Source of the DNA: Chitinophaga pinensis
GTDB taxonomy: Bacteria; Bacteroidota; Bacteroidia; Flavobacteriales_D; Crocinitomicaceae
DNA: 64,000 bases
Assembly: GCA_945883825.1 (NCBI GenBank)
Contig: CAMCYF010000012.1
Span: forward strand, 1 to 64,000
Reading direction: 5' to 3'
The translations under genes and the position numbers were made by a program. The notes under the pieces were generated by a model. It worked only from the letters and a program-made list of their open reading frames with translations. It was not told where the DNA came from and did no database searches. This document shows, piece after piece, positions 17,948 to 26,128 of this stretch (position 1 is the first letter of the stretch; the number at the start of each line of letters is the position of its first letter).

Positions 17948-18291
17948 TTTTCAGGTAAAATATTCATCTTTTCAGCAAAATGAAAGCAGTAATCACGTAA
18001 ATCTTCCGAAATCAAATGCTCACCTGTTGCTTTTTCAAAACTATCCGCCATTGTTAAAAGACTTTGATGAAAAAATTGTTTCATTTCTTCAATAGTCATA
18101 TCCTTTGTCCATAAGTCAATTTTCATTGTATTTTTTTCTTCTGGATTCCATATTGAAAGTAGAAACGCACTAGCATTTTGATTCTCGATTCCACCATCGC
18201 TAGCGCTCCAATTCATTTGAATAGGAAGATTGTTTGCGTTTAAATCAACTTTAATATTTATTTCAGATTGCTTTGAGATCCTTTCTTCCAT
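17944..18291 (-). CDS. gldC: Gliding motility protein GldC
   Basis: 115 residues matching the GldC family: IKVDLNANNLPIQMNWSASD near the start, KTMKIDLWTKDM-like text at about 60-70 and ISEDLRDYCFHFAEKMNILP near the end. In Flavobacterium johnsoniae GldC is a small cytoplasmic protein linked to gliding and stability of GldB. Here it follows gldB with a 1-nt gap, the same order as known. No signal peptide. DUF2797 follows with an overlapping ATGA. Confidence 0.9.
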   Translation of the reverse strand: MEERISKQSEINIKVDLNANNLPIQMNWSASDGGIENQNASAFLLSIWNPEEKNTMKIDLWTKDMTIEEMKQFFHQSLLTMADSFEKATGEHLISEDLRDYCFHFAEKMNILPEK

Positions 18292-18292
18292 C

Positions 18293-19306
18293 TTAGTCTG
18301 CTTTATAATTTTGTAATAATTCGTTGTAAGTTATTTTTTTTAATTGGGATAGACTAATAGAGTGGTTTTCCATATATTGTTTAACAATTCGCCATCCTAA
18401 AAATTGCCCAAGTCTATCGGGACTTTCTTCCGGCAAACCGCCTGTAAATGGCCCTTCATTTAAAAGATTTGATCTAGTTTTCTCGTCTGTTTTGAATAGT
18501 AATTCATTTTCAACTAGGTACTTCCAAAAAACACCTTCATTTTTGAGCGCCCAATTAAATTGTTTGTTGGTGTATCGTAAAATAGTATTCGTTTTTACAT
18601 TTGGCAATGTTCCTTGTGTAATATACAAAATTTTTCCCCAGCGCATCATTTCGCTTGCATAATTTTCTGATTTTTCTGTACAATAATGCGTCATAAGCCA
18701 TCCTGCAATAACATCACGAGTGAGGTATTCTTTTTTCATTCCATTTTTAATCCATGTGTAAAATTGATTAGTTGGTAGCTCTTTAATTACTTTCTCTTTT
18801 GAACCAATATAACGTTCTACACCAATTGCAATTTCTTTTTCAGTTGAAAAGACACTTGCTGAAAAAGATGAATTAATAAAATAGATGGTTTTTGGTATTT
18901 TTTCTCTTGGGAAAAATGCTTTAAGACGACTAAATGCTATCAAAAGTTCTTTTTTTTCTGAGGAGAAGTCCCCAAGTGTTTTTTTTATGGTCCCACCAAG
19001 TCTTCGAATATAATTGTTACTATAAAATCTCCTTATTCCATTTATATAAGAAGTGTCAGTCTGCATATTTCCACCCATGCAATAACCAAAAGTATAATCA
19101 AGTAGTGATGAATTATTCTTCTTAAATTTAGATTTTAAAGCCAATAGCTCTTTGTCTGTTGAGTTTCTTAATGCTGAATCAAGGTTAAAAAATTTTAAAT
19201 CAATTTGTATGCCTTCTGTAGAAATTTTAAATGGATCCTGCGAACAAGCAAAAAATAGACATAGTGTTAAGAGAATTGTCGAAAATATATAAAGCCTTGT
19301 TTTCAC
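18293..19306 (-). CDS. gldB: Gliding motility lipoprotein GldB
   Basis: 337 residues from a GTG start at 19306. A lipobox (LFFAC, Cys21) ends the signal peptide, so it is lipid-anchored. The body (IDLKFFNLDSALRNS, then LDYTFGYCMGG, IAIGVERYIG and a C-terminal GPFTGGLPEESPDRLGQFLG) follows the GldB family, which is related to zinc-peptidase-like DUF2268 folds. In F. johnsoniae GldB is essential for gliding and T9SS function. The neighbour gldC and the nearby nadE match the known gldB context. The promoter is divergent from that of the PorT-like gene. Confidence 0.9.
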   Translation of the reverse strand: MKTRLYIFSTILLTLCLFFACSQDPFKISTEGIQIDLKFFNLDSALRNSTDKELLALKSKFKKNNSSLLDYTFGYCMGGNMQTDTSYINGIRRFYSNNYIRRLGGTIKKTLGDFSSEKKELLIAFSRLKAFFPREKIPKTIYFINSSFSASVFSTEKEIAIGVERYIGSKEKVIKELPTNQFYTWIKNGMKKEYLTRDVIAGWLMTHYCTEKSENYASEMMRWGKILYITQGTLPNVKTNTILRYTNKQFNWALKNEGVFWKYLVENELLFKTDEKTRSNLLNEGPFTGGLPEESPDRLGQFLGWRIVKQYMENHSISLSQLKKITYNELLQNYKAD

Positions 19307-19315
19307 TATTTTTTG

Positions 19316-19323
19316 TAATTTTG
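19316..19323 (+). promoter_or_regulatory. -7 promoter box for the PorT-like gene
   Basis: TAATTTTG, with TTG at 19297-19299 (16-nt spacer). It faces the minus-strand gldB box only 3 bp away. Confidence 0.5.
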
Positions 19324-19326
19324 TTT

Positions 19327-19334
19327 CAAATTTA
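19327..19334 (-). promoter_or_regulatory. -7 promoter box for the gldB operon
   Basis: TAAATTTG on the minus strand, 20 nt before the GTG start of gldB. The two divergent -7 boxes overlap in footprint, so polymerase could hardly occupy both at once. Confidence 0.5.
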
Positions 19335-19354
19335 ATAATATTAAAATTATTATT

Positions 19355-20149
19355 ATGAAATCAATTATTTTGAAGTTATTTGTCCTTTTAGGTTTTGTCT
19401 TGTTATCACCATGTTTATCTTACACACAAGGTCTACAAAATAAAAATATACAAGCTGGTATTATAAGCAGTTTTGGTTTTAATTTTGCTAAAATGGGAAC
19501 TTCAAGATTAGAGAATAATGGCGTAGGTACAAATTTTAGTGTTGGCCTGCTCATGCACAAATCATTTGCGGGTTCTAAAAACTTTGGGTTTGCATCTGGT
19601 TTAGAATTTGATTTTAATACAATTAATTTTAAGTCAGTTGAATCAATTCATTATAATTACAATGACAGAGAAATTCTGCCTTATTCTTCTTCAACTCTGA
19701 GCACCTTTCAGCTTCAAACTCGAAAACATAAAACATCACTCGTAACTATTCCTCTTGCGCTTCTTTTCAGAACAGATCCTGTTGGAAGTTTTCGTTATTT
19801 TGCAAAATTTGGAATTAAGAATTCTTTTTTGATTTCTAATAAGATGGTAGATAAAGGAATAGATATTTCTAATCCAGCAATTTTAAAAGAAAATCTAAAT
19901 ATGACTTCTAAGAATGAAATGTTTTTTTACCAATTATCCTTGGGTTTATCTTTTGGTACCGAATGGAATTTTATTGGTTCAACCTGTTTAGTTGCTGAAA
20001 TGAGCTACTATTATGGGCTTACTCCTTTATTCTTGGATAGAAAAGAAGAGAACCAAACCTTGTACATTAAGGTTAATGGAGAAAATACTCCTTTTTCTAA
20101 CAAGGCTACTCTGAATCAATTAAATTTAAAATTTGCAGTCCTTTTCTAA
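19355..20149 (+). CDS. PorT-like outer-membrane beta-barrel protein
   Basis: 264 residues with a signal peptide (MKSIILKLFVLLGFVLLSPC to about residue 25). The mature part shows the PorT/OMP_b-brl_2 pattern of about eight amphipathic strands (SVGLLMHKSFAGS, FGFASGLEFDFNTI, TSLVTIPLALLFRTD, FYQLSLGLSFGTEW, LNLKFAVLF at the end). PorT/SprT belongs to T9SS, and the position opposite gldB makes that attractive, but general barrels of this fold are common, so it is not named. Its end overlaps or abuts the nadE start. Confidence 0.75.
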   Translation: MKSIILKLFVLLGFVLLSPCLSYTQGLQNKNIQAGIISSFGFNFAKMGTSRLENNGVGTNFSVGLLMHKSFAGSKNFGFASGLEFDFNTINFKSVESIHYNYNDREILPYSSSTLSTFQLQTRKHKTSLVTIPLALLFRTDPVGSFRYFAKFGIKNSFLISNKMVDKGIDISNPAILKENLNMTSKNEMFFYQLSLGLSFGTEWNFIGSTCLVAEMSYYYGLTPLFLDRKEENQTLYIKVNGENTPFSNKATLNQLNLKFAVLF

Positions 20150-20150
20150 T

Positions 20151-20933
20151 TTGAATCCTCTTCAGAATTTTATATCATCTTGGTTAAATTCCTATTTGGA
20201 AAACTCAGCTATGCAAGGATTTGTTGTTGGTGTTTCAGGAGGAATAGATTCAGCTTTAACATCAATTCTATGTGCTGAAACTGGAAAAAAAGTAATTCTT
20301 TTGAATTTGCCAATTCGGCAAACTGATGCAGAATATGATAGAGCTCAACTTCACATAGCAGATTTAAAAAAACGCTATCTAAATGTTGAATCTTTTATTA
20401 TTAATCTGTCGGAAACACTTACAGTTTTTGAGAAAACACTTCCTTTTGACATAAAAGAAAATAATTTAGCTCTTGCAAATTCCCGTGCTAGGTTAAGAAT
20501 GACAGCTTTATATGCTGTCGCTCAAGCAAATTCATGCTTAGTAGTCGGAACTGGAAATAAAGTTGAAGATTTTGGCTTAGGTTTTTTCACAAAGTACGGT
20601 GATGGTGGAGTTGACATTAGTCCGATTGCAGACCTTACTAAATCTCAGGTTTTTTCTCTTGCAAAAGAACTTAAGGTGATTCCTGAGATTTTGAAAGCTA
20701 AACCAACAGATGGCCTTTGGGAAGATGGAAGAAGTGACGAGGATCAAATTGGAGCATCTTATCCTGAATTAGAATGGGCAATGGATTTTTTTGGAGATAG
20801 TAATACTATTTCTGAACGTCAAAAAGAAATATTAGCTATTTACAAGCGTTTTAATAAATACAATGCTCATAAAATGAATCCGATTCCTGTTTGCAAAATA
20901 CCATTAGAATTGCTTGGATTGTTGGATTCGTAA
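20151..20933 (+). CDS. nadE: NH3-dependent NAD+ synthetase
   Basis: 260 residues from a TTG at 20151, directly after the upstream stop; another in-frame TTG at 20133 would add six residues, and the first ATG is too late because it would remove the first helix. The ATP-pyrophosphatase loop GVSGGIDSALTS is present, together with GTGNKVEDFGLGFFTKYGDG and TDGLWEDGRSDEDQIGASY, all diagnostic of NadE. No glutaminase domain, so ammonia is the likely nitrogen source. It converts nicotinic acid adenine dinucleotide to NAD. nadE next to gldB is also known in Flavobacterium. Confidence 0.92.
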   Translation: MNPLQNFISSWLNSYLENSAMQGFVVGVSGGIDSALTSILCAETGKKVILLNLPIRQTDAEYDRAQLHIADLKKRYLNVESFIINLSETLTVFEKTLPFDIKENNLALANSRARLRMTALYAVAQANSCLVVGTGNKVEDFGLGFFTKYGDGGVDISPIADLTKSQVFSLAKELKVIPEILKAKPTDGLWEDGRSDEDQIGASYPELEWAMDFFGDSNTISERQKEILAIYKRFNKYNAHKMNPIPVCKIPLELLGLLDS

Positions 20934-20963
20934 GCGATGACAAATGTTGTTTATCATCTAAAT

Positions 20964-23060
20964 ATGAAAAGACTTTTTCTAATTGTATTTCTGTTCTCAA
21001 GCTTAAATCTACTTTTTTCTCAAGGTTTCCAGAAAGGTTTTATTGCCTTAAAATCAAAAAATTATCAAATTGCCGAAATTACATTCCGTTCTTGTGAGAA
21101 AAAACATGCCGCTGCAGCAGCATTTGGATTAGCATCTCTTTATTTAACAAATGATTACTACAATAAGGATAGTTCATTTAGATATGTTTTGCTTGCCGAA
21201 AATAAATGGAATTTATTTGATGAAAAAAATCGAGAAAAAGCAAGAGTTTATGGTTTTGATTCATCAGCAATTCAACAACTTAAATTAAAAGTAAGTTCTC
21301 TTTTTTACGCTGATTGTTCCTCAAGTATTTTAGCGAGTGATTTCCAAAAATTCATGGATAATCATCCTTGGTCATCATATTGTTTAACTGCTTTAGTCAA
21401 AAGAGACTCACTTCTTTTCGAGAATGTTAAAATAGCAAAAACATCAAAAGTAGTATCAGATTTTATCCTAGCGTATCCTAAATCTTATTTAATACCATCA
21501 GCAATTGATTTATTTGATGACTTGCAGTATTCTGAAGCTACAGTTTCGGGGCGTATTTCTGATTATGTTTTGTTTATAGAAACTTATCCAAACAACAAAA
21601 ACAGAAAGAATGCGGAGGATCAGATATACAAATTATCTATCCAAGACAAATCATTTTCCTCGTATCTTAACTTTATAAAAAACTATCCTCAAAATACAAA
21701 TCATGAGTTGGCTTGGAAGGGCTTATATGCAAATTACACTAAAGATTGCAAATTGGAGTATTTTAAGGAATTTCAAAGAGAATTCCCAGATTTCCCTTTT
21801 CAAGAACTTATCCAAAAAGACTTAGATATTTATAGTGAAATATATTTTCCTTTTTTTGAAAACAATTTATTTGGTTTTATGGATAGCGAAGGAATAGTGC
21901 AAATCCCTGCTGAATATGATGAGGTTTTAAATTTTCAAGATGGTATTGCTGTTGTAGTAAAAAATGGTAAGTCAGGTCTGATTAATAAAAAAAATGAATT
22001 GATTTTAGGTTTTGAATTTGATCAAATCGAGGAATTTTATAATGATCTTGCTATTGTTTCTATCTCTGATTCATTAGGGGTAATTAATAGGTTGGGAACT
22101 TTGGTTTTTCCTTTAATTTATAATGATATTCTATTTCTTAACAATCGTCTAATTGCAGCAAACAATGAAAAAGGTTACTCAATTTTCAACTTAAACGGAG
22201 AAAGAAAAATTGAACTAAATTTTAAAGAAATCAAACCTCTTAAAGAAGATTATTTTATCGTACAAATAGGAGATTCTATTGGTTTGTTAAACAGCAATTT
22301 GGGTTTTGTAATCCCTGCAATTTATGAGGATATTACCTTGATTAAAGATAGTATCTTTTCTTATCAATTAGATGAAAAAAAAGGGTTAATTACTCATAGC
22401 GGAAGAATTTTGACTTTACCAGTTTACAATGAATTTTCATCTTTTGATGAGCATTCTCAAATTATCATTGCAAGATATGGTTCTAAAATGGATTACTTAA
22501 ATTTAGACGGCTCAAAATTTATCGCTTCAACTTTTGAGTATTTCCCAAAAGCACTCAAAATTGCTCATTTTTATAATGGTAACGCAATTTTTTATAAAAA
22601 TGGAAAATTTGGTATTATAAATTCAAAAGGAAAAATATTATTGAAGCCTACTTTTACTGCTCTTGGAAAAGTTTCCAATGCAGTTCCTGTAACAAAAAAT
22701 GGAATTTGGGGTTTCATGGATATCACAGGAAAAATAATTTTAGATTATAATTTTATATCTATTAATGAGTTTTATGATCTTGGTTTTATAGTTGAATTTG
22801 ATGGTTTATTGGGGCTTTTAGGAAATGATTTAAAACCAGTCTTATCGGTAAATCATCAGTCAATAAAAAGAATAGGTGAAAATTATTTAGTGGCGAAGAA
22901 AGATGGAAAGTATGGTGTTTATTCAGTTGCAGGGGAGCAAGTTGTGCCCTTCAATTTTGATCTCATTCAATTACATGATTCAGATTGTTTAGCTTTGACA
23001 AATGAAAATGGCATAGCTTATTACTTTTTAAGTACTGGAATTTACATTCTAAAACAATGA
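20964..23060 (+). CDS. Secreted WG-repeat protein
   Basis: About 698 residues from the ATG at 20964, which gives a clean signal peptide (MKRLFLIVFLFSSLNLLFSQ); the frame extends nine codons further up. The first 300 residues are helical and TPR-like (ADCSSSILASDFQKFMDNHP). From about 300 to the end there are repeated WG-type units (LFGFMDSEGIVQIPAEYDEV, KSGLINKKNELILGFEFDQI, KFGIINSKGKILLKPTF, IWGFMDITGKIILDYNF, KYGVYSVAGEQVVPFNF). WG repeats form surface or envelope beta structures of unknown function. The stop overlaps the ATG of the TonB-like gene. Confidence 0.85.
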   Translation: MKRLFLIVFLFSSLNLLFSQGFQKGFIALKSKNYQIAEITFRSCEKKHAAAAAFGLASLYLTNDYYNKDSSFRYVLLAENKWNLFDEKNREKARVYGFDSSAIQQLKLKVSSLFYADCSSSILASDFQKFMDNHPWSSYCLTALVKRDSLLFENVKIAKTSKVVSDFILAYPKSYLIPSAIDLFDDLQYSEATVSGRISDYVLFIETYPNNKNRKNAEDQIYKLSIQDKSFSSYLNFIKNYPQNTNHELAWKGLYANYTKDCKLEYFKEFQREFPDFPFQELIQKDLDIYSEIYFPFFENNLFGFMDSEGIVQIPAEYDEVLNFQDGIAVVVKNGKSGLINKKNELILGFEFDQIEEFYNDLAIVSISDSLGVINRLGTLVFPLIYNDILFLNNRLIAANNEKGYSIFNLNGERKIELNFKEIKPLKEDYFIVQIGDSIGLLNSNLGFVIPAIYEDITLIKDSIFSYQLDEKKGLITHSGRILTLPVYNEFSSFDEHSQIIIARYGSKMDYLNLDGSKFIASTFEYFPKALKIAHFYNGNAIFYKNGKFGIINSKGKILLKPTFTALGKVSNAVPVTKNGIWGFMDITGKIILDYNFISINEFYDLGFIVEFDGLLGLLGNDLKPVLSVNHQSIKRIGENYLVAKKDGKYGVYSVAGEQVVPFNFDLIQLHDSDCLALTNENGIAYYFLSTGIYILKQ

Positions 23061-23809
23061 AAGGTTTTTTTAATCGTCCTGAACATTTCTTTTTAGCGCT
23101 TATTGCTGCATTTGGAGTATATATTTTACTTTTTATGTACTTCCATATTTCATCTTATAAACAATATGTATTAATACCTGCATTTCAAGAGTTTTCAAAA
23201 ATTGAGGAAGAAATAAAAATAGCAAAGGAAAATATAGAAGTCCCTGATCAAAATTCCGGAGAATTAAAAAATTTAGCTCGGAACAATGAAGATAAGAGAA
23301 CTAAGTCAGAAAAAGATTGGTCTGAAAATACTTCTTCTGAAGATCCTGCTCAGACAATAAAAGATTTTGAGAAAAAATTATTTGAGGAAGCTGGAGGGGA
23401 GAAGAAAAGAGAAAAAATTGAATTAGAAGCTGAACAAAAAAAAGTAAAGAAAGATCAAAAATTAACCCCGACAAATAAGCAGACGACAAAAGACAATCAA
23501 TACAATGGGAATGTTATGGTTGACTTTAGTTTAGAGGGAAGAACTGCTTACAACAACAATAATTGGTATATTAGGAACCCTGGTTATACTTGTGGTTATG
23601 GCTCAGTCGGAACGATTGTAATTTTGATAAAAGTTAATTCATCTGGAAAGGTTGTAAAAATAACTTTTGATGCAGCTAAAAGTATAAATGCTACTAGCTG
23701 TATGCAAGAGCAAGCTTTAAAATATGCAAGTATGTCTCGCTTTAATGCTTTAACTAATGGAGGTTCGGATCAATCTGGATATATACGTTATCAGTTTGCC
23801 GCACAGTAG
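23057..23809 (+). CDS. TonB-like energy-transducer-type protein
   Basis: 250 residues. A short cytoplasmic N-terminus is followed by one membrane span (ALIAAFGVYILLFMYF, about 13-30), a long charged linker rich in Lys and Glu (about 50-155), and a C-terminal domain resembling TonB/TolA C-termini (GSVGTIVILIKVNSSGKVVK and ATSCMQEQALKYASMSRF). That layout fits a periplasm-spanning protein. There is no proline-rich stretch and no ExbB/ExbD nearby, so a true TonB role is uncertain. The ATG overlaps the WG-repeat stop by 4 nt (ATGA), coupling the two. Confidence 0.7.
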   Translation: MKGFFNRPEHFFLALIAAFGVYILLFMYFHISSYKQYVLIPAFQEFSKIEEEIKIAKENIEVPDQNSGELKNLARNNEDKRTKSEKDWSENTSSEDPAQTIKDFEKKLFEEAGGEKKREKIELEAEQKKVKKDQKLTPTNKQTTKDNQYNGNVMVDFSLEGRTAYNNNNWYIRNPGYTCGYGSVGTIVILIKVNSSGKVVKITFDAAKSINATSCMQEQALKYASMSRFNALTNGGSDQSGYIRYQFAAQ

Positions 23810-23832
23810 TTGATTATTTAATCATCTTTTTT

Positions 23833-23864
23833 TTGCTTAGTTTCTAAATATTTTCCTATTTTTA
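23833..23864 (+). promoter_or_regulatory. Promoter of the LexA-like regulator
   Basis: TTG at 23833-23835, a 21-nt spacer and TATTTTTA at 23857-23864 (one base off consensus), 15 nt before the ATG. Confidence 0.5.
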
Positions 23865-23879
23865 CATAAAATATGAAAA

Positions 23880-24680
23880 ATGAATGTCGGAAAAAATCTA
23901 AAAGCCCTTCGTAAGTTCAAGGAAATGTCTCAAGAAGAAATTGCACAGGCTCTTTCAATGAATCGTTCTACTTACAGTGGATATGAAAATGGAGTTGCTC
24001 TTCCAAATATTGAAAATCTTATCACATTTAGTGAATTTTTTAAGATTTCGATTGATGATCTGGTAAAAAAAGATTTTTCGGTTTTTTCAGTAAGTGATTG
24101 GCAAAATTATTCAGCGTCATGGAAAGATGAAGCAAAGGGAACACATCTTCGTGTTTTAGCTGGTATGGTAGATCAAAATAACGAGGAAATGATAGAAATG
24201 ATTCCTGAAAAAGCAAGAGCAGGTTATGTTGCCGGTTTCTCAGATCCAGAATTCATGAAGGTTCTTCCTACTTTACAAATCCCATTTTTATCTAAAGATC
24301 GAAAACATAGAGCTTTTCCAATATCAGGCGATTCGATGCCTCCAGTAAATAACGGTTCACATGTAATAGGAGAATTTATTCAGGACTGGACGCAACTAAA
24401 ATCTGGAACAGCTTGCATTGTTGTTACCAAAGAAGACGGAATTGTTTTTAAGTTTGTCTATAATCATTTAGAGGAAAATCAGTCACTTTTACTGGTTTCT
24501 TCAAATCCTCTTTTCGAGCCTTATACAGTAAAGATGAAAGATATTATAGAAATCTGGAAATTTTCCGCTTATTTCTCCAAAGACTTACCCGATGTTCAAT
24601 TGGATGCATTGCAATTAAGTTTGTCATATCGAAATTTACACAAGGATATTCAAAGAATCTTAGATAAAATAAAATCATAA
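23880..24680 (+). CDS. LexA-like (XRE-S24) transcriptional regulator
   Basis: 266 residues: an XRE helix-turn-helix at about 4-60 (MSQEEIAQALSMNRSTYSGY) joined to an S24 peptidase-type dimerisation domain. The catalytic Ser152 lies in ISGDSMPPV and Lys191 in GIVFKFVY, and Ala114-Gly115 (KARAGYVAGF) is a candidate self-cleavage site. This is the arrangement of LexA/cI repressors. The domain order and text fit the Bacteroidota group often annotated LexA family rather than a phage repressor; no phage genes surround it. It might respond to DNA damage, but no SOS-box comparison was possible. The ATG at 23880 is preferred to an out-of-frame ATG 7 nt upstream. Confidence 0.85.
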   Translation: MNVGKNLKALRKFKEMSQEEIAQALSMNRSTYSGYENGVALPNIENLITFSEFFKISIDDLVKKDFSVFSVSDWQNYSASWKDEAKGTHLRVLAGMVDQNNEEMIEMIPEKARAGYVAGFSDPEFMKVLPTLQIPFLSKDRKHRAFPISGDSMPPVNNGSHVIGEFIQDWTQLKSGTACIVVTKEDGIVFKFVYNHLEENQSLLLVSSNPLFEPYTVKMKDIIEIWKFSAYFSKDLPDVQLDALQLSLSYRNLHKDIQRILDKIKS

Positions 24681-24730
24681 TTTTTGTTTATTATTCTTTA
24701 CTTATTTTCTCAGTTTAGAGCCATTTTTCT

Positions 24731-24738
24731 TATTTTTG
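24731..24738 (+). promoter_or_regulatory. -7 promoter box just before the 79-aa gene
   Basis: TATTTTTG ending 3 nt before the ATG at 24742, which would give a leaderless message. Confidence 0.45.
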
Positions 24739-24741
24739 TTT

Positions 24742-24981
24742 ATGCGAATTGTTAAACAAATTCCACATGATAGATTTTTAATTCAAATTCACCAATACAA
24801 CGGGAAGTTTATTTTGAAAATTGAATTGAGTGGTTTTGAGCAAGTATTTAAAATAGCTGAAACTGATCTTCAAGATATTGATTTAATTGAAAAAAACTTA
24901 AATCCTGAATTTTTCTCAAATTGTTTAACACGCTTTATTGCAATGCGCGAAGATTGGAATCAACTTATACATCAAAAATAG
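24742..24981 (+). CDS. Small hypothetical protein
   Basis: 79 residues from the ATG at 24742 (MRIVKQIPHDRFLIQIHQYN). A TTG six bases earlier lies inside the -7 box and is rejected. The sequence alternates hydrophobic and charged residues (GKFILKIELSGFEQVFKIAE), suggesting a small soluble alpha/beta protein. No family recognised. The next gene begins 5 nt after its stop, so it probably leads a three-gene operon with the OmpH-like lipoprotein and the DUF4924 protein. Confidence 0.65.
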   Translation: MRIVKQIPHDRFLIQIHQYNGKFILKIELSGFEQVFKIAETDLQDIDLIEKNLNPEFFSNCLTRFIAMREDWNQLIHQK

Positions 24982-24986
24982 AAAAA

Positions 24987-25577
24987 ATGAGAAATTTAAC
25001 CCTGCTTTTTTCCTTAGTGATTCTTTTAGTTGCATGCGGAGAAAAAGATAAAACAAAAAGTGATTCAAAACCAAAGATCGAGGCGCGTAAACTTGATGGT
25101 TTAAAAATCGCCTATTATAGTAACGATAGCATTAAAGAGTATTTTGAATATTATAAGCGAGAAGATGCTGCTGTAACTAAAAAACAAAAAGCATTTCAAG
25201 TTGAAATTGATAAACGAACTTCTGAACTACAAAATTATGTTCAAAGAAAAGACCAAGAAGCAAGAAGTGGTCTGTTATCCCAAAATGAAATAGGTATGGC
25301 CCAGCAAAAAGCGCAGCAAATGGAGTCTAATATTATGCAATATCAACAAACTGAAGGTGCTAAATTAGAAGCTGAAACCGTAAAAAAACTTGAGGAAATC
25401 AGCAATAAAATTGAGGTGTTGGGTAAAAAATATTGTGAAATACATCAAATCGATATTTTGTTTATGCATGGCAAAGGCGGCCAACTAAATTATATTTCTG
25501 AAACAATGGATGTCACAAAAGAATTTATTCAGTTCTTGAATGAAAATCAAAAGGAAATTGAAAAAGATCTAAAGTAA
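24987..25577 (+). CDS. OmpH/Skp-like lipoprotein
   Basis: 196 residues from the ATG at 24987; the open frame extends upstream, but only this start gives the lipoprotein signal (LLVAC, Cys17). The rest is mostly helical coiled-coil with the OmpH/Skp pattern: LDGLKIAYYSNDSIKEYFEY, a long helix (AAVTKKQKAFQVEIDKRTSE onward) and a final DILFMHGKGGQLNYISETMD typical of Bacteroidota OmpH proteins. Skp-type proteins are periplasmic chaperones for outer-membrane proteins; a lipid-anchored version is common in this phylum. The stop codon overlaps or abuts the DUF4924 start. Confidence 0.85.
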   Translation: MRNLTLLFSLVILLVACGEKDKTKSDSKPKIEARKLDGLKIAYYSNDSIKEYFEYYKREDAAVTKKQKAFQVEIDKRTSELQNYVQRKDQEARSGLLSQNEIGMAQQKAQQMESNIMQYQQTEGAKLEAETVKKLEEISNKIEVLGKKYCEIHQIDILFMHGKGGQLNYISETMDVTKEFIQFLNENQKEIEKDLK

Positions 25578-26128
25578 TGCGTGTTGCTCAACAGAAATTA
25601 AAAGAAAATATCGCTGAATATTTGTTGTACATGTTTCAAATTGAACATGTTATTCGCTCCTTTAATTTTGATTTAACTGCTATAATTGATGTTTTTGTTC
25701 GGCCAACTTTGGTAGATGAATCATTTTTGAATCAATACAAGACGTGGTATTATGAGTTAATAGTTCAAATGCAAAAACAAGGTATAGAAAAAGAGGGGCA
25801 CCTAGATTCATTAAATGAAATAATTATTGAATTAATCTATTTACACAATACTCTTTTAACCGTTGTAAATGATGAAAAATATATCGCTCTAGTAACTGCT
25901 GCAGAGGAAGATATTGTCGCATTCAAAGAAAAATCTAATTTCATGAAACGTCACGATATTGAAGTTTTACTCCATGCAATGAATATGAAATTGCAGCTAA
26001 AAGTTAGAAAGCAGGAAATTTCTCCTGAAACAGAATTAGCAATGGATAAAATGCGTGTTCAGTTGGCTTATTTATCAAGAGAATACGGTCGAATGAAGAC
26101 TGGAGAATCAAATTTTATTCAGAACTAA
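25577..26128 (+). CDS. DUF4924 family protein
   Basis: 183 residues, mainly helical, matching the DUF4924 family of Bacteroidota (VAQQKLKENIAEYLLYMFQI at the start; LDSLNEIIIELIYLHNTLL in the middle; MRVQLAYLSREYGRMK near the end). Function unknown; no signal peptide. Its first base is the last base of the OmpH-like gene's stop, so the two are translationally linked. Its 3' end overlaps the convergent HsdR_N-like gene by 14 bp. Confidence 0.82.
   Translation: MRVAQQKLKENIAEYLLYMFQIEHVIRSFNFDLTAIIDVFVRPTLVDESFLNQYKTWYYELIVQMQKQGIEKEGHLDSLNEIIIELIYLHNTLLTVVNDEKYIALVTAAEEDIVAFKEKSNFMKRHDIEVLLHAMNMKLQLKVRKQEISPETELAMDKMRVQLAYLSREYGRMKTGESNFIQN

Noticed and set aside
23880-24680. Prophage marker (cI-like repressor)
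   Set aside because: No integrase, structural or lysis genes nearby; neighbours are ordinary envelope genes and the sequence fits the Bacteroidota LexA group.
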